A stretch of DNA of 64,000 bases, taken from Cellulomonas sp. C5510 (lineage in GTDB: Bacteria > Actinomycetota > Actinomycetes > Actinomycetales > Cellulomonadaceae). Every line of letters starts with the position of its first letter. Within the stretch, counting starts at the first letter, position 1. Made by a program: the position numbers and the translations under genes. The DNA is taken from assembly GCF_019797765.1 (NCBI RefSeq), contig NZ_CP081862.1:1240001-1304000 (forward strand), in the 5' to 3' direction. Positions 36,959 through 45,692 of the stretch are shown here, in pieces. A model generated the notes under the pieces. That model did no database searches and was not told the DNA's origin. It saw nothing but the letters and a program-made list of their open reading frames with translations.

Positions 36959-38098
36959 GTGAGTGCCGCCGCGCTGTCCGACCGCCGCCTGCTGCCCCAG
37001 GTCCGCCGCGTGGTGGTGAAGGTCGGCTCCTCGTCCCTGACGGACACGGACGGCCGCCTCGACCCCGAGCGGCTGCGGGCGCTGGTGGACGTGCTGGCGT
37101 CCCGCGTCGCGGACGGCCGTCAGGTCGTGCTCGTGTCCTCGGGGGCGATCGCGACCGGCATGGACCCCCTGGGCCTCGCCCGCCGCCCGCGGGACCTCGC
37201 GACGCAGCAGGCCGCCGCGTCGGTCGGCCAGGGCCTGCTCGTCGCGCACTACACGCGGGCGTTCCACGCGCACGGCCTGCGGGTGGGGCAGGTGCTGCTC
37301 ACGGCCGACGACACCATGCGGCGCGGGCAGTACCGCAACGCGCAGCGCGCCCTGGACCGGCTGCTGGACCTGGGCATCGTGCCGATCGTGAACGAGAACG
37401 ACACGGTCGCGACCGACGAGATCCGGTTCGGCGACAACGACCGGCTCGCGGCGCTCGTCTCGCACCTGGTGCACGCCGACGCGATGGTGCTGCTCACCGA
37501 CGTCGACGGGCTGTACACGGGTCCGCCGTCCCGGCCGGGCTCGCGCCGCATCCCGGAGGTCCGCGGGCCGCGCGACCTGGAGGGCGTCGACGTGTCGGCG
37601 CGCGGCAGCCACGTCGGCACCGGCGGCATGGTGACCAAGCTCGAGTCCGTGGCCATCGCGACGGCGTCGGGCGTGCCGGTGGTGCTGACCTCGGCTGCGC
37701 AGGTCGCGGCGGCGCTGGCGGGCCAGGACGTGGGCACGTGGTTCGCGGCGACGGGGCGCCGCACGTCCACGCGCCTGCTGTGGCTCGCGTACGCGGCGCG
37801 GACCCGAGGTCGGCTCGTCCTCGACGACGGGGCGGTGCGGGCCGTCGTCGAGCGCGGCACGTCGCTGCTGCCGGCGGGCGTCACCGCGGTCGAGGGCGAC
37901 TTCGAGGCCGGCGACCCCGTGGAGCTCGCGGGGCCGGACGGCACGGTGGTCGCCCGCGGCCTCGTCGCGTACTCCGCGCAGGAGGCGCCGGGGCTGCTCG
38001 GGCGCTCGACGCAGGACCTGCGTGCCGACCTGGGCGAGGGGTACGACCGCGAGCTCGTGCACCGGGACGACCTCGTGCTGGTGCGCCGGCGGCGCTGA
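36959..38098 (+). CDS. proB: Glutamate 5-kinase
   Basis: First step of proline synthesis: ATP-dependent phosphorylation of glutamate, normally inhibited by proline. 379 residues. The amino-acid kinase domain shows [47 protein letters not shown] and [19 protein letters not shown]-terminal PUA domain (from about 280) is present. GTG start chosen from the -10 geometry; earlier in-frame codons encode a proline run. proA follows after 160 very GC-rich bases. Confidence 0.96.
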   Translation: MSAAALSDRRLLPQVRRVVVKVGSSSLTDTDGRLDPERLRALVDVLASRVADGRQVVLVSSGAIATGMDPLGLARRPRDLATQQAAASVGQGLLVAHYTRAFHAHGLRVGQVLLTADDTMRRGQYRNAQRALDRLLDLGIVPIVNENDTVATDEIRFGDNDRLAALVSHLVHADAMVLLTDVDGLYTGPPSRPGSRRIPEVRGPRDLEGVDVSARGSHVGTGGMVTKLESVAIATASGVPVVLTSAAQVAAALAGQDVGTWFAATGRRTSTRLLWLAYAARTRGRLVLDDGAVRAVVERGTSLLPAGVTAVEGDFEAGDPVELAGPDGTVVARGLVAYSAQEAPGLLGRSTQDLRADLGEGYDRELVHRDDLVLVRRRR

Positions 38099-38246
38099 GC
38101 GCGACGCGGGGCGCCGGGCAGGGCGCGGCGGGCCGGGGCGGCGGGCCCGAGGCGCGCGCGGCGGGCCGCGGCAGGCGCGCGCGGGTGCGGCGGTGGCCGT
38201 CCGACCAGCCCCCGGACGGCTCCGGGGCGTGTCCGGCGCCCGGGAC

Positions 38247-38252
38247 TACCCT
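38247..38252 (+). promoter_or_regulatory. -10 element (TACCCT) of proA
   Basis: TACCCT ends 6 bases before the ATG, so proA appears to have its own leaderless promoter despite lying downstream of proB. Confidence 0.55.
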
Positions 38253-38258
38253 GGTGCG

Positions 38259-39599
38259 ATGACGACCTCCCTCGACGCCCCGGCCACGGCGCAGCACCTC
38301 GACGCGGCCCCGGCACCGGGGGGCGGCACGCAGCCCGACGTCGCCGAGCAGGTGCTCGCCGTGGCGCAGCGCGCGCAGGTCGCCGCCCGCGCGCTCGCCG
38401 TGGCCACCCGCGCCACGAAGGACGCCGCGCTCGGGGCGCTCGCGGACGCGCTCGTCGCGGATGCCGACACGATCGTCGCGGCGAACGCCGAGGACGTGAC
38501 CCGAGGCCGCGAGCAGGGCACGTCCGCCGGTCTGCTCGACCGGCTCACGCTGACGCCCGAGCGGATCGCCGGCATCGCCGACGCCCTCCGGGAGGTCGCG
38601 GCGCTGCCCGACCCGGTCGGGGAGGTCGTCCGCGGCTCCACGCTGCCGAACGGGCTGCGGATGCGCCAGCTCCGGGTCCCGATGGGCGTGGTCGGCATGA
38701 TCTACGAGGCGCGGCCCAACGTCACCGTCGACGCCGTCGGGCTGGCGCTGAAGAGCGGCAACGCGGTGGTGCTCCGGGGCGGGTCGGCCGCCGCGCGCAG
38801 CAACGAGCGGATCGTCGCGGTGCTGCGCGCCGCCCTCGAGGCCCGCGGGCTGCCCGCCGACCTCGTCCAGTCGATCGACGCGTACGGCCGCGCGGGCGGC
38901 GTCGCGCTCATGCACGCCCGCGGCCTGGTCGACGTCCTGGTGCCGCGTGGCGGGGCGGACCTCATCCGGACGGTCGTGCGCGAGGCCACCGTGCCGGTCA
39001 TCGAGACGGGCGTGGGCAACGTCCACGTGTACGTCGACGCCACGGCCGACCCCGCGGTCGCCCTGCCGATCCTGCTCAACGCGAAGACGCAGCGCGTCGG
39101 CGTCTGCAACGCCGCGGAGACGCTGCTCGTCCACCGCGACGCGGCCGCCGGGTTCCTGCCGTCCGCGCTGACCGCGCTCGCGGACGCCGGGGTCACGGTG
39201 CACGGCGACGCCGCGACCGCGGACCTCGCGCCCGCGGGGGTGGACGTCGTGCCGGCCACCGACGAGGACTGGGCGACCGAGTACCTGTCGCTCGACCTCG
39301 CGGTGCGGGTGGTCGACGACCTCGACGCCGCGCTGGAGCACATCCGCACCTGGTCGTCGGGTCACACCGAGGCGATCGTCACGCGCGACCTCGCCGCGTC
39401 CGAGCGGTTCGTGGCGGAGGTCGACTCCGCGGCCGTCATGGTCAACGCGTCCACCCGGTTCACGGACGGCGGCCAGCTCGGCCTCGGCGCGGAGATCGGC
39501 ATCTCCACCCAGAAGCTGCACGCCCGCGGTCCCATGGGGCTCGCCGAGCTGACCACCACCAAGTGGGTGGTGCACGGCGACGGGCACGTCCGTCCCTGA
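38259..39599 (+). CDS. proA: Gamma-glutamyl phosphate reductase
   Basis: Second proline enzyme; reduces the ProB product to glutamate semialdehyde with NADPH. 446 residues in the aldehyde-dehydrogenase fold. The key blocks are [33 protein letters not shown] and [16 protein letters not shown], with the catalytic Cys in [15 protein letters not shown]. The N-terminus (about 20 residues) is Ala/Pro-rich. The small membrane-protein gene follows after 61 bases. Confidence 0.96.
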   Translation: MTTSLDAPATAQHLDAAPAPGGGTQPDVAEQVLAVAQRAQVAARALAVATRATKDAALGALADALVADADTIVAANAEDVTRGREQGTSAGLLDRLTLTPERIAGIADALREVAALPDPVGEVVRGSTLPNGLRMRQLRVPMGVVGMIYEARPNVTVDAVGLALKSGNAVVLRGGSAAARSNERIVAVLRAALEARGLPADLVQSIDAYGRAGGVALMHARGLVDVLVPRGGADLIRTVVREATVPVIETGVGNVHVYVDATADPAVALPILLNAKTQRVGVCNAAETLLVHRDAAAGFLPSALTALADAGVTVHGDAATADLAPAGVDVVPATDEDWATEYLSLDLAVRVVDDLDAALEHIRTWSSGHTEAIVTRDLAASERFVAEVDSAAVMVNASTRFTDGGQLGLGAEIGISTQKLHARGPMGLAELTTTKWVVHGDGHVRP

Positions 39600-39660
39600 C
39601 GGGGGACCCGCCGGACGTGCGACACTGGACCCTCACTTCGACCCCTCCCGGGAGGACCAC

Positions 39661-39816
39661 GTGAACGCTGCGCTGCGCGCCGCCGAGGCCGCCGCCGAGC
39701 AGACCGTCGAGCTGCCGTTCGAGCCCGTCGTCTTCGGCATCGCCGGCTTCGGCGTCCTCATCGCCCTGCTGCTCGTGACGTTCGCCTTCCGGAGCGTCGG
39801 CACCCGCCACGACTGA
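39661..39816 (+). CDS. Small single-span membrane protein
   Basis: 51 residues from a GTG with GGGAGGA 6-10 bases upstream. An acidic/Ala-rich N-terminal part (about 20 residues) leads to one hydrophobic helix (PVVFGIAGFGVLIALLLVTF, about 23-42) and ends RSVGTRHD. Similar short open frames occur between proA and nadD in related actinobacteria as far as I recall. The good ribosome-binding site and hydropathy support a real gene. Function unknown. Confidence 0.7.
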   Translation: MNAALRAAEAAAEQTVELPFEPVVFGIAGFGVLIALLLVTFAFRSVGTRHD

Positions 39817-39840
39817 CCGGCCGCGAGGGACCCGCCACCG

Positions 39841-40443
39841 ATGACGCAGCGACGATCCCGGCTCGGGGTGATGGGCGGCACGTTCGACCCCATCCACCAC
39901 GGCCACCTCGTCGCCGCCAGCGAGGTCGCCGCGCAGTTCGACCTGGACGAGGTCGTGTTCGTGCCCACGGGCGCGCCGTCGTTCAAGCAGGACGTCGAGG
40001 TCACGCCCGCGGAGCACCGCTACCTCATGACGGTCATCGCGACCGCGTCGAACCCGCGGTTCACGGTGAGCCGCGTCGACATCGACCGGCCCGGTCTGAC
40101 GTACACCGTGGACACGCTGCGCGACCTGGCGCACGAGCGGCCCGACGCCGACCTGTACTTCATCACCGGCGCCGACGCCATCGAGCAGATCCTCACCTGG
40201 AAGGACTCCCCGGAGCTCTTCGAGCGCGCGCAGTTCGTCGCGGTGACCCGGCCGGGCCACGCCCTGTCCACGGACGGCCTGCCGTCCGACCGGGTCAGCC
40301 AGTGGGAGATCCCGGCGCTGGCCATCTCGTCCACCGACGTGCGTGAGCGCGCGCGCGCCGGGAAGCCCGTCTGGTACCTCGTCCCGGACGGGGTCGTCCA
40401 GTACATCGCCAAGCACGGTCTGTACCGAGGAAGTCAGTCATGA
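39841..40443 (+). CDS. nadD: Nicotinate-nucleotide adenylyltransferase
   Basis: Makes deamido-NAD from nicotinate mononucleotide and ATP. 200 residues with the nucleotidyltransferase signature [50 protein letters not shown] and the C-terminal [21 protein letters not shown] block. ATG start; its last bases overlap the ATG of the next gene. Confidence 0.96.
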   Translation: MTQRRSRLGVMGGTFDPIHHGHLVAASEVAAQFDLDEVVFVPTGAPSFKQDVEVTPAEHRYLMTVIATASNPRFTVSRVDIDRPGLTYTVDTLRDLAHERPDADLYFITGADAIEQILTWKDSPELFERAQFVAVTRPGHALSTDGLPSDRVSQWEIPALAISSTDVRERARAGKPVWYLVPDGVVQYIAKHGLYRGSQS

Positions 40444-41963
40444 GCACACCCGGCACTCCGCTGACCCGTCGGGAGCTGCGGGAGCGCGAGGCGGCACGGC
40501 GCGCGGCGGAGCAGGCGGCCGCAGCAGGCGGGACGCCGGCCGACGCCGGACGCCCCGGTGCCCCCGTGCAGCCCGCCGCCGGTGCCGCCCGCGCCGCGGC
40601 GGCGTCCGGTTCCCCCGCTCCCGCGGTGCGTCCCCCTGCGCCGGGTGCGAACCCGGACGGCGCGGCCCCCCGGTCGGCCGGAGCCGGTGCGGCGGGCGGT
40701 GGTGAGGCGACGCCCGCCCGCGGCTCGGGCCGGGCCGGCGAGGCACCGTCGACGGGGAGCGCCCCCGGTGGCCCGGGTGTCGCGGCGACCGGCGGGGCCG
40801 GGGCAGCAGCCGTGGCCTCGCGCCGCGCCCTGCGCAACCGCCCGGTCTCCGCGGTCGGCCCCGACGGCCGCCCGGGCGGGTCGACGCCCTACCAGGTGCC
40901 GGGTCTGCAGCCGGAGGCACCTGCGCGCACGCGCCGCTCGATCCGCACCGCCTCGGCCCCTGACGCCACCGCGGTCCCGGGGACGGCGCTCGGCGGGACG
41001 GAGGCGCGAGCCGGTGCGCCCGGCGGCCGGGACGCCGCCCCCACGGCCGCACCACGGCCTGCTGCGCCTGCCGCGCCACGGCCGGATGCACCGGCCGCCG
41101 GATCGCGTCCGGCCCCTCCGACGCCCGGGCGCCCCGACCCCACCGGGCGCCCCGGGGTGGCCGCCGGCCCCTCGGCCGCCGGTGCCCCGGCGCCGGGCAC
41201 GACCCCCGCGGGTGCCGTGCCGCCCCGCCCCGACCGCGCCGCCCGCTGGGCCGACCGGCCCGCACCTGTCGCCCCGGCGCAGGGGACCCGCCCCGGGGGC
41301 GGACCCGCCGGTCAGGACCGCGCGTGGGTGCCGTCCGGTGGCGTCGCGCCCGCTGCACCTCCGACCGCCGTCACCCCCGCTGCACCGGCCCCCGGCGCGC
41401 CGCAGGGTCCCGGGCAGCCCGGGTCCCGGACGTCCGCACCCGGTGCCGCGACGGGGAGCCGGCCGGGACCCCGGCCGCGGACGGCGAGCCCCGCCGGACC
41501 CGCGGCCACCGGCGCCGCTGCTCCGGCGTCCGCAGCTGCCGCGACCGGCGCACCCCGCCCGGCCCCGGCCCCGTCGCCCTGGGCGTCGCTCCCGCCCGCC
41601 GCCGCGAGCCCCGCACCGGCCGCGGAGCAGGCGGCCGACGAGGACGACGTCCCCGTGCCGCAGTGGCAGAGCCTGCTCAAGGCGATGGCTCCCGCGCCGG
41701 TCCCCGAGGCCGAGCAGACCGACCCGACCGGCACCCTGGTGCCCGCGTCGGCAGTCGAGGACGCCGACGACGAGCCGGAGCAGCCCGAGCGCCTGCGGCG
41801 GCCGCTGCCGTTCACGTGGCTGCAGTGGATCATCCTGGCGGTCGTGGCGTTCGTGCTCGGCTTCCTCATCATCTTCGTCGCCAACACGGCGTCGGACCGC
41901 GCCTCGGCCGCCGGGCCGTCGGTTCCCGCCGTCGCGCTCGCGGCCACCAGCGCCGCACCCTGA
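40440..41963 (+). CDS. Ala/Pro-rich protein with C-terminal membrane anchor
   Basis: 507 residues. The N-terminus [20 protein letters not shown] is charged and helical. Residues from about 25 to 400 are low-complexity Ala/Pro/Gly with scattered Arg, probably disordered. A short acidic stretch ([19 protein letters not shown]) precedes one membrane helix ([26 protein letters not shown]) near residues 462-487. It sits between nadD and rsfS, where a conserved-position membrane protein is often found in actinobacteria. No signal peptide, so the bulk is presumably cytoplasmic. Function unknown. Confidence 0.75.
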   Translation: MSTPGTPLTRRELREREAARRAAEQAAAAGGTPADAGRPGAPVQPAAGAARAAAASGSPAPAVRPPAPGANPDGAAPRSAGAGAAGGGEATPARGSGRAGEAPSTGSAPGGPGVAATGGAGAAAVASRRALRNRPVSAVGPDGRPGGSTPYQVPGLQPEAPARTRRSIRTASAPDATAVPGTALGGTEARAGAPGGRDAAPTAAPRPAAPAAPRPDAPAAGSRPAPPTPGRPDPTGRPGVAAGPSAAGAPAPGTTPAGAVPPRPDRAARWADRPAPVAPAQGTRPGGGPAGQDRAWVPSGGVAPAAPPTAVTPAAPAPGAPQGPGQPGSRTSAPGAATGSRPGPRPRTASPAGPAATGAAAPASAAAATGAPRPAPAPSPWASLPPAAASPAPAAEQAADEDDVPVPQWQSLLKAMAPAPVPEAEQTDPTGTLVPASAVEDADDEPEQPERLRRPLPFTWLQWIILAVVAFVLGFLIIFVANTASDRASAAGPSVPAVALAATSAAP

Positions 41964-41994
41964 CCTGCCCCACCCCATCGAACCGAGGAGTGCC

Positions 41995-42390
41995 GTGCCG
42001 GCATCCGACCGCGCCGTCGAGCTCACCGTCGCAGCAGCCCGTGCTGCCGCCGACCTCAAGGCCCAGGAGATCATCGCCCTCGACGTGAGCGGCCAGCTCG
42101 TGCTGACCGACGCGTTCGTCATCGCGTCGGGCACGAACGAGCGGCAGGTCGGCGCGATCGTCGACGCCGTCGAGGAGTCCCTGCACAAGCTGGGCGCCAA
42201 GCCGCTGCGTCGTGAGGGCAAGCAGGAGGGCCGCTGGGTCCTCATCGACTTCGGCGACATCGTCGTGCACGTGCAGCACGCCGAGGACCGCGTCTACTAC
42301 GCGCTCGAGCGGCTCTGGAAGGACTGCCCGGTGATCGAGCTCCCGGCGGACGTGCACGGCACGCCCGAGGGCGGCGAGGCGGGGGAGTGA
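41995..42390 (+). CDS. rsfS: Ribosomal silencing factor RsfS
   Basis: Binds L14 on the 50S subunit and blocks subunit joining in starvation. 131 residues with the family blocks LKAQEIIALDVSGQLVLTDAFVIASG, RREGKQEGRWVLIDFGDIVVHV and YYALERLWKDCP. GTG start chosen because GAGGAG lies 5 bases upstream and similarity begins just after. Its stop overlaps the start of the histidine-phosphatase gene. Confidence 0.95.
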   Translation: MPASDRAVELTVAAARAAADLKAQEIIALDVSGQLVLTDAFVIASGTNERQVGAIVDAVEESLHKLGAKPLRREGKQEGRWVLIDFGDIVVHVQHAEDRVYYALERLWKDCPVIELPADVHGTPEGGEAGE

Positions 42391-43082
42391 CCGCCGGGCG
42401 CGTCGTCCTGTGGCGCCACGGGCGCACCGCCCACAACGCCAGCGCGCGGCTGCAGGGCCAGTCCGACATCCCGCTCGACGACGTCGGGCTCTGGCAGGCG
42501 GAGACCGCCGCGGCGGCGCTCGCGAGCCGGTACGCCCCGACCCGCATCGTGTCGTCCGACCTGGGGCGTGCGCGGGAGACCGCGCAGGCGCTCGCCGCCC
42601 GCACGGGCCTGCCCCTGCACACCGACGCCCGGGTGCGCGAGCGCTCCTTCGGGGAGTGGGAGGGCATGACGTCCGCGGAGATCGCTGAGCTCTGGCCCGA
42701 GCAGCACGCCGCGTGGGTGTCGGGCCGCGAGCCGGAGCGGGTCGGCGCGGAGACGCGCGCGGACGTGCTCGCGCGCATGGTCGAGGGCGTCACGGAGCTG
42801 GCCGGCGCGCTGGAGCGGGACGACACGCTCGTCGTCGTGTCGCACGGCGCCGCCATCAACCTCGGCATCGTCGGGCTGCTCGGGCTGCCGCCGACCTGGA
42901 AGGGCATGTCCGGCATGTCGAACGCCCACTGGGCGGAGCTGCAGCCCGGGCGCCCCGGGTCCGGGCTGGCGTGGCGCCTGGAGGCGCTGAACGTCGGGCC
43001 GGTGCACGCGTCGTCGGACTGGAACGCGGGCCCCGACCGCCCCGCGCCGACGATGGACGAAGAGGTGCGAGACCCCGCGTGA
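42387..43082 (+). CDS. Histidine phosphatase family protein
   Basis: 231 residues. The catalytic RHGRTAHN motif is near residue 10; ERSFGEWEGM and the second catalytic histidine in VVVSHGAAINLG complete the active site. The family covers phosphoglycerate mutase-like, cobalamin and glucosyl-phosphoglycerate phosphatases; no specific substrate is indicated. GTG overlaps the rsfS stop by 4 bases, and this pair is common in actinobacteria. Confidence 0.9.
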   Translation: MTAGRVVLWRHGRTAHNASARLQGQSDIPLDDVGLWQAETAAAALASRYAPTRIVSSDLGRARETAQALAARTGLPLHTDARVRERSFGEWEGMTSAEIAELWPEQHAAWVSGREPERVGAETRADVLARMVEGVTELAGALERDDTLVVVSHGAAINLGIVGLLGLPPTWKGMSGMSNAHWAELQPGRPGSGLAWRLEALNVGPVHASSDWNAGPDRPAPTMDEEVRDPA

Positions 43083-43090
43083 CCTGCCGA

Positions 43091-43120
43091 TTCGCGTCGG
43101 GGCGAGGCGTCGAGTAGAGT
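43091..43120 (+). promoter_or_regulatory. Possible promoter of tRNA-Ala
   Basis: TTCGCG (43091-43096) and TAGAGT (43115-43120), spacer 18. The -10 is good, the -35 weak. It lies about 50 bases upstream of the tRNA. Confidence 0.35.
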
Positions 43121-43169
43121 TCAGGTCGCCCGCTCAGCGGGTGGTGTGACGGTCTGCGGACCTGATCAC

Positions 43170-43242
43170 GGGGCTGTGGCGCAGCTGGTAGCGCACCTGC
43201 ATGGCATGCAGGGGGTCAGGGGTTCGAGTCCCCTCAGCTCCA
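43170..43242 (+). tRNA. tRNA-Ala (anticodon GGC)
   Basis: Complete 73-base cloverleaf: acceptor GGGGCUG/CAGCUCC (one G-U pair), D stem GCGC/GCGC, anticodon stem CCUGC/GCAGG with loop AUGGCAU (anticodon GGC, reading GCC/GCU), T arm AGGGG-UUCGAGU-CCCCU, discriminator A. CCA is not encoded. Confidence 0.95.
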
Positions 43243-43244
43243 CC

Positions 43245-43542
43245 GACGTAGCAGGTCAGAGGCCACGCCGGCATCCTGGAGACAGGGCCCGGATGTGGCC
43301 TCTGCTGCTGATCCAGATGTTCACCGGCGCGCTGCGGCCCTGCGCCATCACCGACGCGGACCACGGGGTGGTCGCGCACGTGCGAGGGAGGCGGGACTCC
43401 CGGCAGGACCAGCCGGCGACCCGCACGCGTCCCGCTGGGTGCCCACCGGGGCTCTGAACACCGTGCGGCCGACGGGATCACGGATCGACCGGAGGGTCGT
43501 CGGTGGCCCCGGAGCCCCCTTCAGGCCGACCGACGCCCGACG
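43245..43542. other. Gene-free stretch after tRNA-Ala with a hairpin
   Basis: Contains a perfect 10-base inverted repeat CAGAGGCCAC (43257-43266) / GTGGCCTCTG (43295-43304) with a 28-base loop, possibly the tRNA transcript end. No convincing gene, integrase remnant or repeat of the tRNA 3' end was found in the remainder. Confidence 0.5.
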
Positions 43543-44466
43543 TCAGGCCTTCCCGTGCGCCAGCATCCAGTCGGTCACGTCAGGGGCGAACGCGTCCGAC
43601 CACGTCGGGCCGTGCGTGCCGCCCACGATCGTCCAGAGACCGACCTCTGTGCCCTGGGAGCAGGACCAGCTGCTCGTGACGGTCTCGGGGCCCGCGAGCG
43701 TCGAGTCGTAGTCCGCGGTGCCCTGGGTCGCGCTGTCCTCGCACTCGTCGATCGCCCGCCAGTCCGCGACCGTCTGCTCAGCCCCCGGATAGGGATCCCC
43801 CGGACCGACACTGCCGCCCGTGTAGCTGATGACCTCGTCGGTGTCGGCCTGCACCTGCAGGACGCTGACGGGCTGGCCCGGGGCGCACGCCGACGGGTCG
43901 ACGTCGTTCTCTCCGGCGACCGACACGGCCGCAGCGATCAGGTCGGGGTGGTGGCACGCCATGCGCAGCGCCATGAACGCGCCGTTCGAGTGGCCGATGA
44001 CGAAGACCCGCTTCGTGTCCACCGCGTACTGCGCCTGGATCCTCTCGATGACGCTGGTCAGGAAGCCGTCGTCGTCCGGGTCGACACCGTCGAAGGAGCA
44101 GCAGGCGGCCGTCGCGTTCCAGTACTGCTTGCCCGCCCTGTCGACGAGGCCCTCCGGGTAGGCGAGCAGGTAGCCCTTCTCCTCGGACTGATCCCGCAGG
44201 CCGAGGTAGGTGGCCGTGCTCGCTCCGACTTCCGAGTAGCCGTGCAGCGACACGATCAGGGCCGCAGGTTCGGCGGCGTCATAGCCGGAGGGGACGTCGA
44301 GGGTGAACGTGCGGTCGTCGAGGTCGATGGTGCCCGAGCCACCCGGTGCGACCAGAGTGGGCGTCGGCGTCGGCGCAGCGGCGTCGGAGCCGCCGGTGCA
44401 CCCAGCCAGCACGAGCAGCAGGGCAGCGGCCCATGCACCGGTCTTCCGCGCGGACATCATCGTCAT
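43543..44466 (-). CDS. Lipoprotein esterase, PHB-depolymerase/LpqC-like
   Basis: 307 residues. Lipobox VLAGC (Cys23) after a hydrophobic signal, then a Thr/Pro linker, so it is anchored outside the membrane. The alpha/beta-hydrolase domain has the oxyanion region IVSLHGYSEVG, the YWNATAACCSFDGVDPDD block typical of the polyhydroxybutyrate depolymerase/feruloyl esterase group, the nucleophile in IGHSNGAFMALRMA and a late histidine in GGTHGPTW. ATG at 44466 fits an AATCAT hexamer 6 bases upstream. Substrate not assignable: plant-ester or polyester hydrolysis are options. Confidence 0.85.
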   Translation of the reverse strand: MTMMSARKTGAWAAALLLVLAGCTGGSDAAAPTPTPTLVAPGGSGTIDLDDRTFTLDVPSGYDAAEPAALIVSLHGYSEVGASTATYLGLRDQSEEKGYLLAYPEGLVDRAGKQYWNATAACCSFDGVDPDDDGFLTSVIERIQAQYAVDTKRVFVIGHSNGAFMALRMACHHPDLIAAAVSVAGENDVDPSACAPGQPVSVLQVQADTDEVISYTGGSVGPGDPYPGAEQTVADWRAIDECEDSATQGTADYDSTLAGPETVTSSWSCSQGTEVGLWTIVGGTHGPTWSDAFAPDVTDWMLAHGKA

Positions 44467-44472
44467 GGGCGG

Positions 44473-44478
44473 ATGATT
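44473..44478 (-). promoter_or_regulatory. -10-like AATCAT upstream of the lipoprotein esterase
   Basis: On the minus strand AATCAT ends 6 bases before the ATG at 44466. Confidence 0.4.
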
Positions 44479-44647
44479 GCGCGGGTCAGGGGGATGGGGC
44501 AAACCAGCCCCTGAGCCGCCGCGTGCTCTTCGGCGCGGCCGCACGAGCGGTGACCGATCGGACGGGCGCAGGGATCCCGACGTCGCGCGACGGAGGTGCC
44601 GCAGAGCTCGCCGTCGGTGACCTGGATGCGGTACGCGCCGTCGACAC

Positions 44648-45238
44648 TCAGGTGGGGTCAGGGGTGCGAGGTCGGCCTCGACCGATGGCCACCGTGAACC
44701 TGGCTCTGTTCTCGACCGGGAGCATCGGGGGCGGTCGTCGATCCTCCGGCGGAGAGCTGTGTCGCGTCCGGGCGACCGCGAGCCTGGGTCCGGGCATGCC
44801 GAGCCAGTTCACGAGCGCGTCCTCCGAGCCGGCGTGGCTGAACTGCCGTGACTCACCGAGGCCCGCAGCGCGCCCGATCGCGGCGAGGTCGGCGCCGGTG
44901 CTCGTCGCGCTCGGCTGCCCCCCGGTACTGCCGTAGGAACCGTTGTCCAGGACGAGGATGGAGAGCGTCTCGGGTCCGTAGCGAGCGACGGTCGTCAGGG
45001 TGCCGAGGTTCATCAAGCAGCCGCCGTCGCCTTCGACGGCGATCACCTGGGTGCCGGTGGTCAAGGCCACGCCGAGTGCCACCGGGATCACCATGCCCAT
45101 GGACCCGAGCAGGTACAGGTTCCGGGGGTCGTCGGCCACTCGTCGGAGCTCCTCGGTGGTGTCGCCCAGCTGGCAGACGATCACCGCTTCCGGGTGCGAC
45201 CGACGGAGGTCCTCCAGGAGCACCGCGCGCTCAAGCAT
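44648..45238 (-). CDS. TPP-dependent decarboxylase, C-terminal (cofactor) subunit, ComE/Ppd-like
   Basis: 196 residues, matching the TPP-binding half of phosphonopyruvate or sulfopyruvate decarboxylase. It shows LLGSMGMVIPVALGVAL, the diphosphate/Mg motif EGDGGCLMNLGTLTTVA (GDG…N) and ILVLDNGSYGSTGGQPS, and ends with the family-typical PVENRARF. ATG lies 8 bases inside the 3' end of the partner gene. Last gene of the six-gene operon. The usual partner enzyme PEP mutase is not encoded in this window, so the 2-oxo acid substrate is open. Confidence 0.85.
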   Translation of the reverse strand: MLERAVLLEDLRRSHPEAVIVCQLGDTTEELRRVADDPRNLYLLGSMGMVIPVALGVALTTGTQVIAVEGDGGCLMNLGTLTTVARYGPETLSILVLDNGSYGSTGGQPSATSTGADLAAIGRAAGLGESRQFSHAGSEDALVNWLGMPGPRLAVARTRHSSPPEDRRPPPMLPVENRARFTVAIGRGRPRTPDPT

Positions 45239-45692
45239 CGATGGCCTGTCTGTCGATCAGCACGGCGTGGGGCCGTCGATGCTGAGTCGCGGACCGCGCG
45301 GAGTCGGGGAGCAGCAGCCGCAGGTCCGTCGGGTCGCCGGCGGTCGCGTGGGGGACGTCAAGACTGCCCAGGAGCGCTCGTGTGGCGCGTCCCACTGGTT
45401 GCTGCGCGGGGTTCGGGTCGGCGTCGTCACCACGGACGGAGATGAGCAGACACAGCCCGATCCGGTAGGCCACCGCCAGCGACCCGAGAGTGTTGAGCGC
45501 GCTGGCCAGTCCGGAGTTCTGCATCGCCACCAGAGGCGTCCCGCCGCCGAGCACGAGTCCGCACCCGATGGCGATCGCTTCTTCCTCGCGCGCCGCGTGC
45601 ACGGTCTCGACGGAGCTGCTCAGCACGTCCAGCGCCGCGAGCAACGAGCAGGGAACCAGGACGTGGTGGCTGAAGGGCCAGAGCTCAGACAT
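45231..45692 (-). CDS. TPP-dependent decarboxylase, N-terminal (PYR) subunit, ComD/Ppd-like
   Basis: 153 residues, the pyrimidine-binding half of the same enzyme. LVPCSLLAALDVL corresponds to the conserved VPCSLL block, the TPP-activating glutamate is in HAAREEEAIAIG, and LVAMQNSGLASALNTLGSLAV and LLISVRGDD complete the signature. It starts about ten residues later than typical homologues. Together with the following gene it makes the split form known from archaeal sulfopyruvate decarboxylase. ATG overlaps the glycosylase stop by 8 bases. Confidence 0.85.
   Translation of the reverse strand: MSELWPFSHHVLVPCSLLAALDVLSSSVETVHAAREEEAIAIGCGLVLGGGTPLVAMQNSGLASALNTLGSLAVAYRIGLCLLISVRGDDADPNPAQQPVGRATRALLGSLDVPHATAGDPTDLRLLLPDSARSATQHRRPHAVLIDRQAIDA

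Noticed and set aside
43170..43542. Attachment site at tRNA-Ala
   Set aside because: No integrase and no second copy of the tRNA 3' end found in the window, so only a possible island edge is noted.
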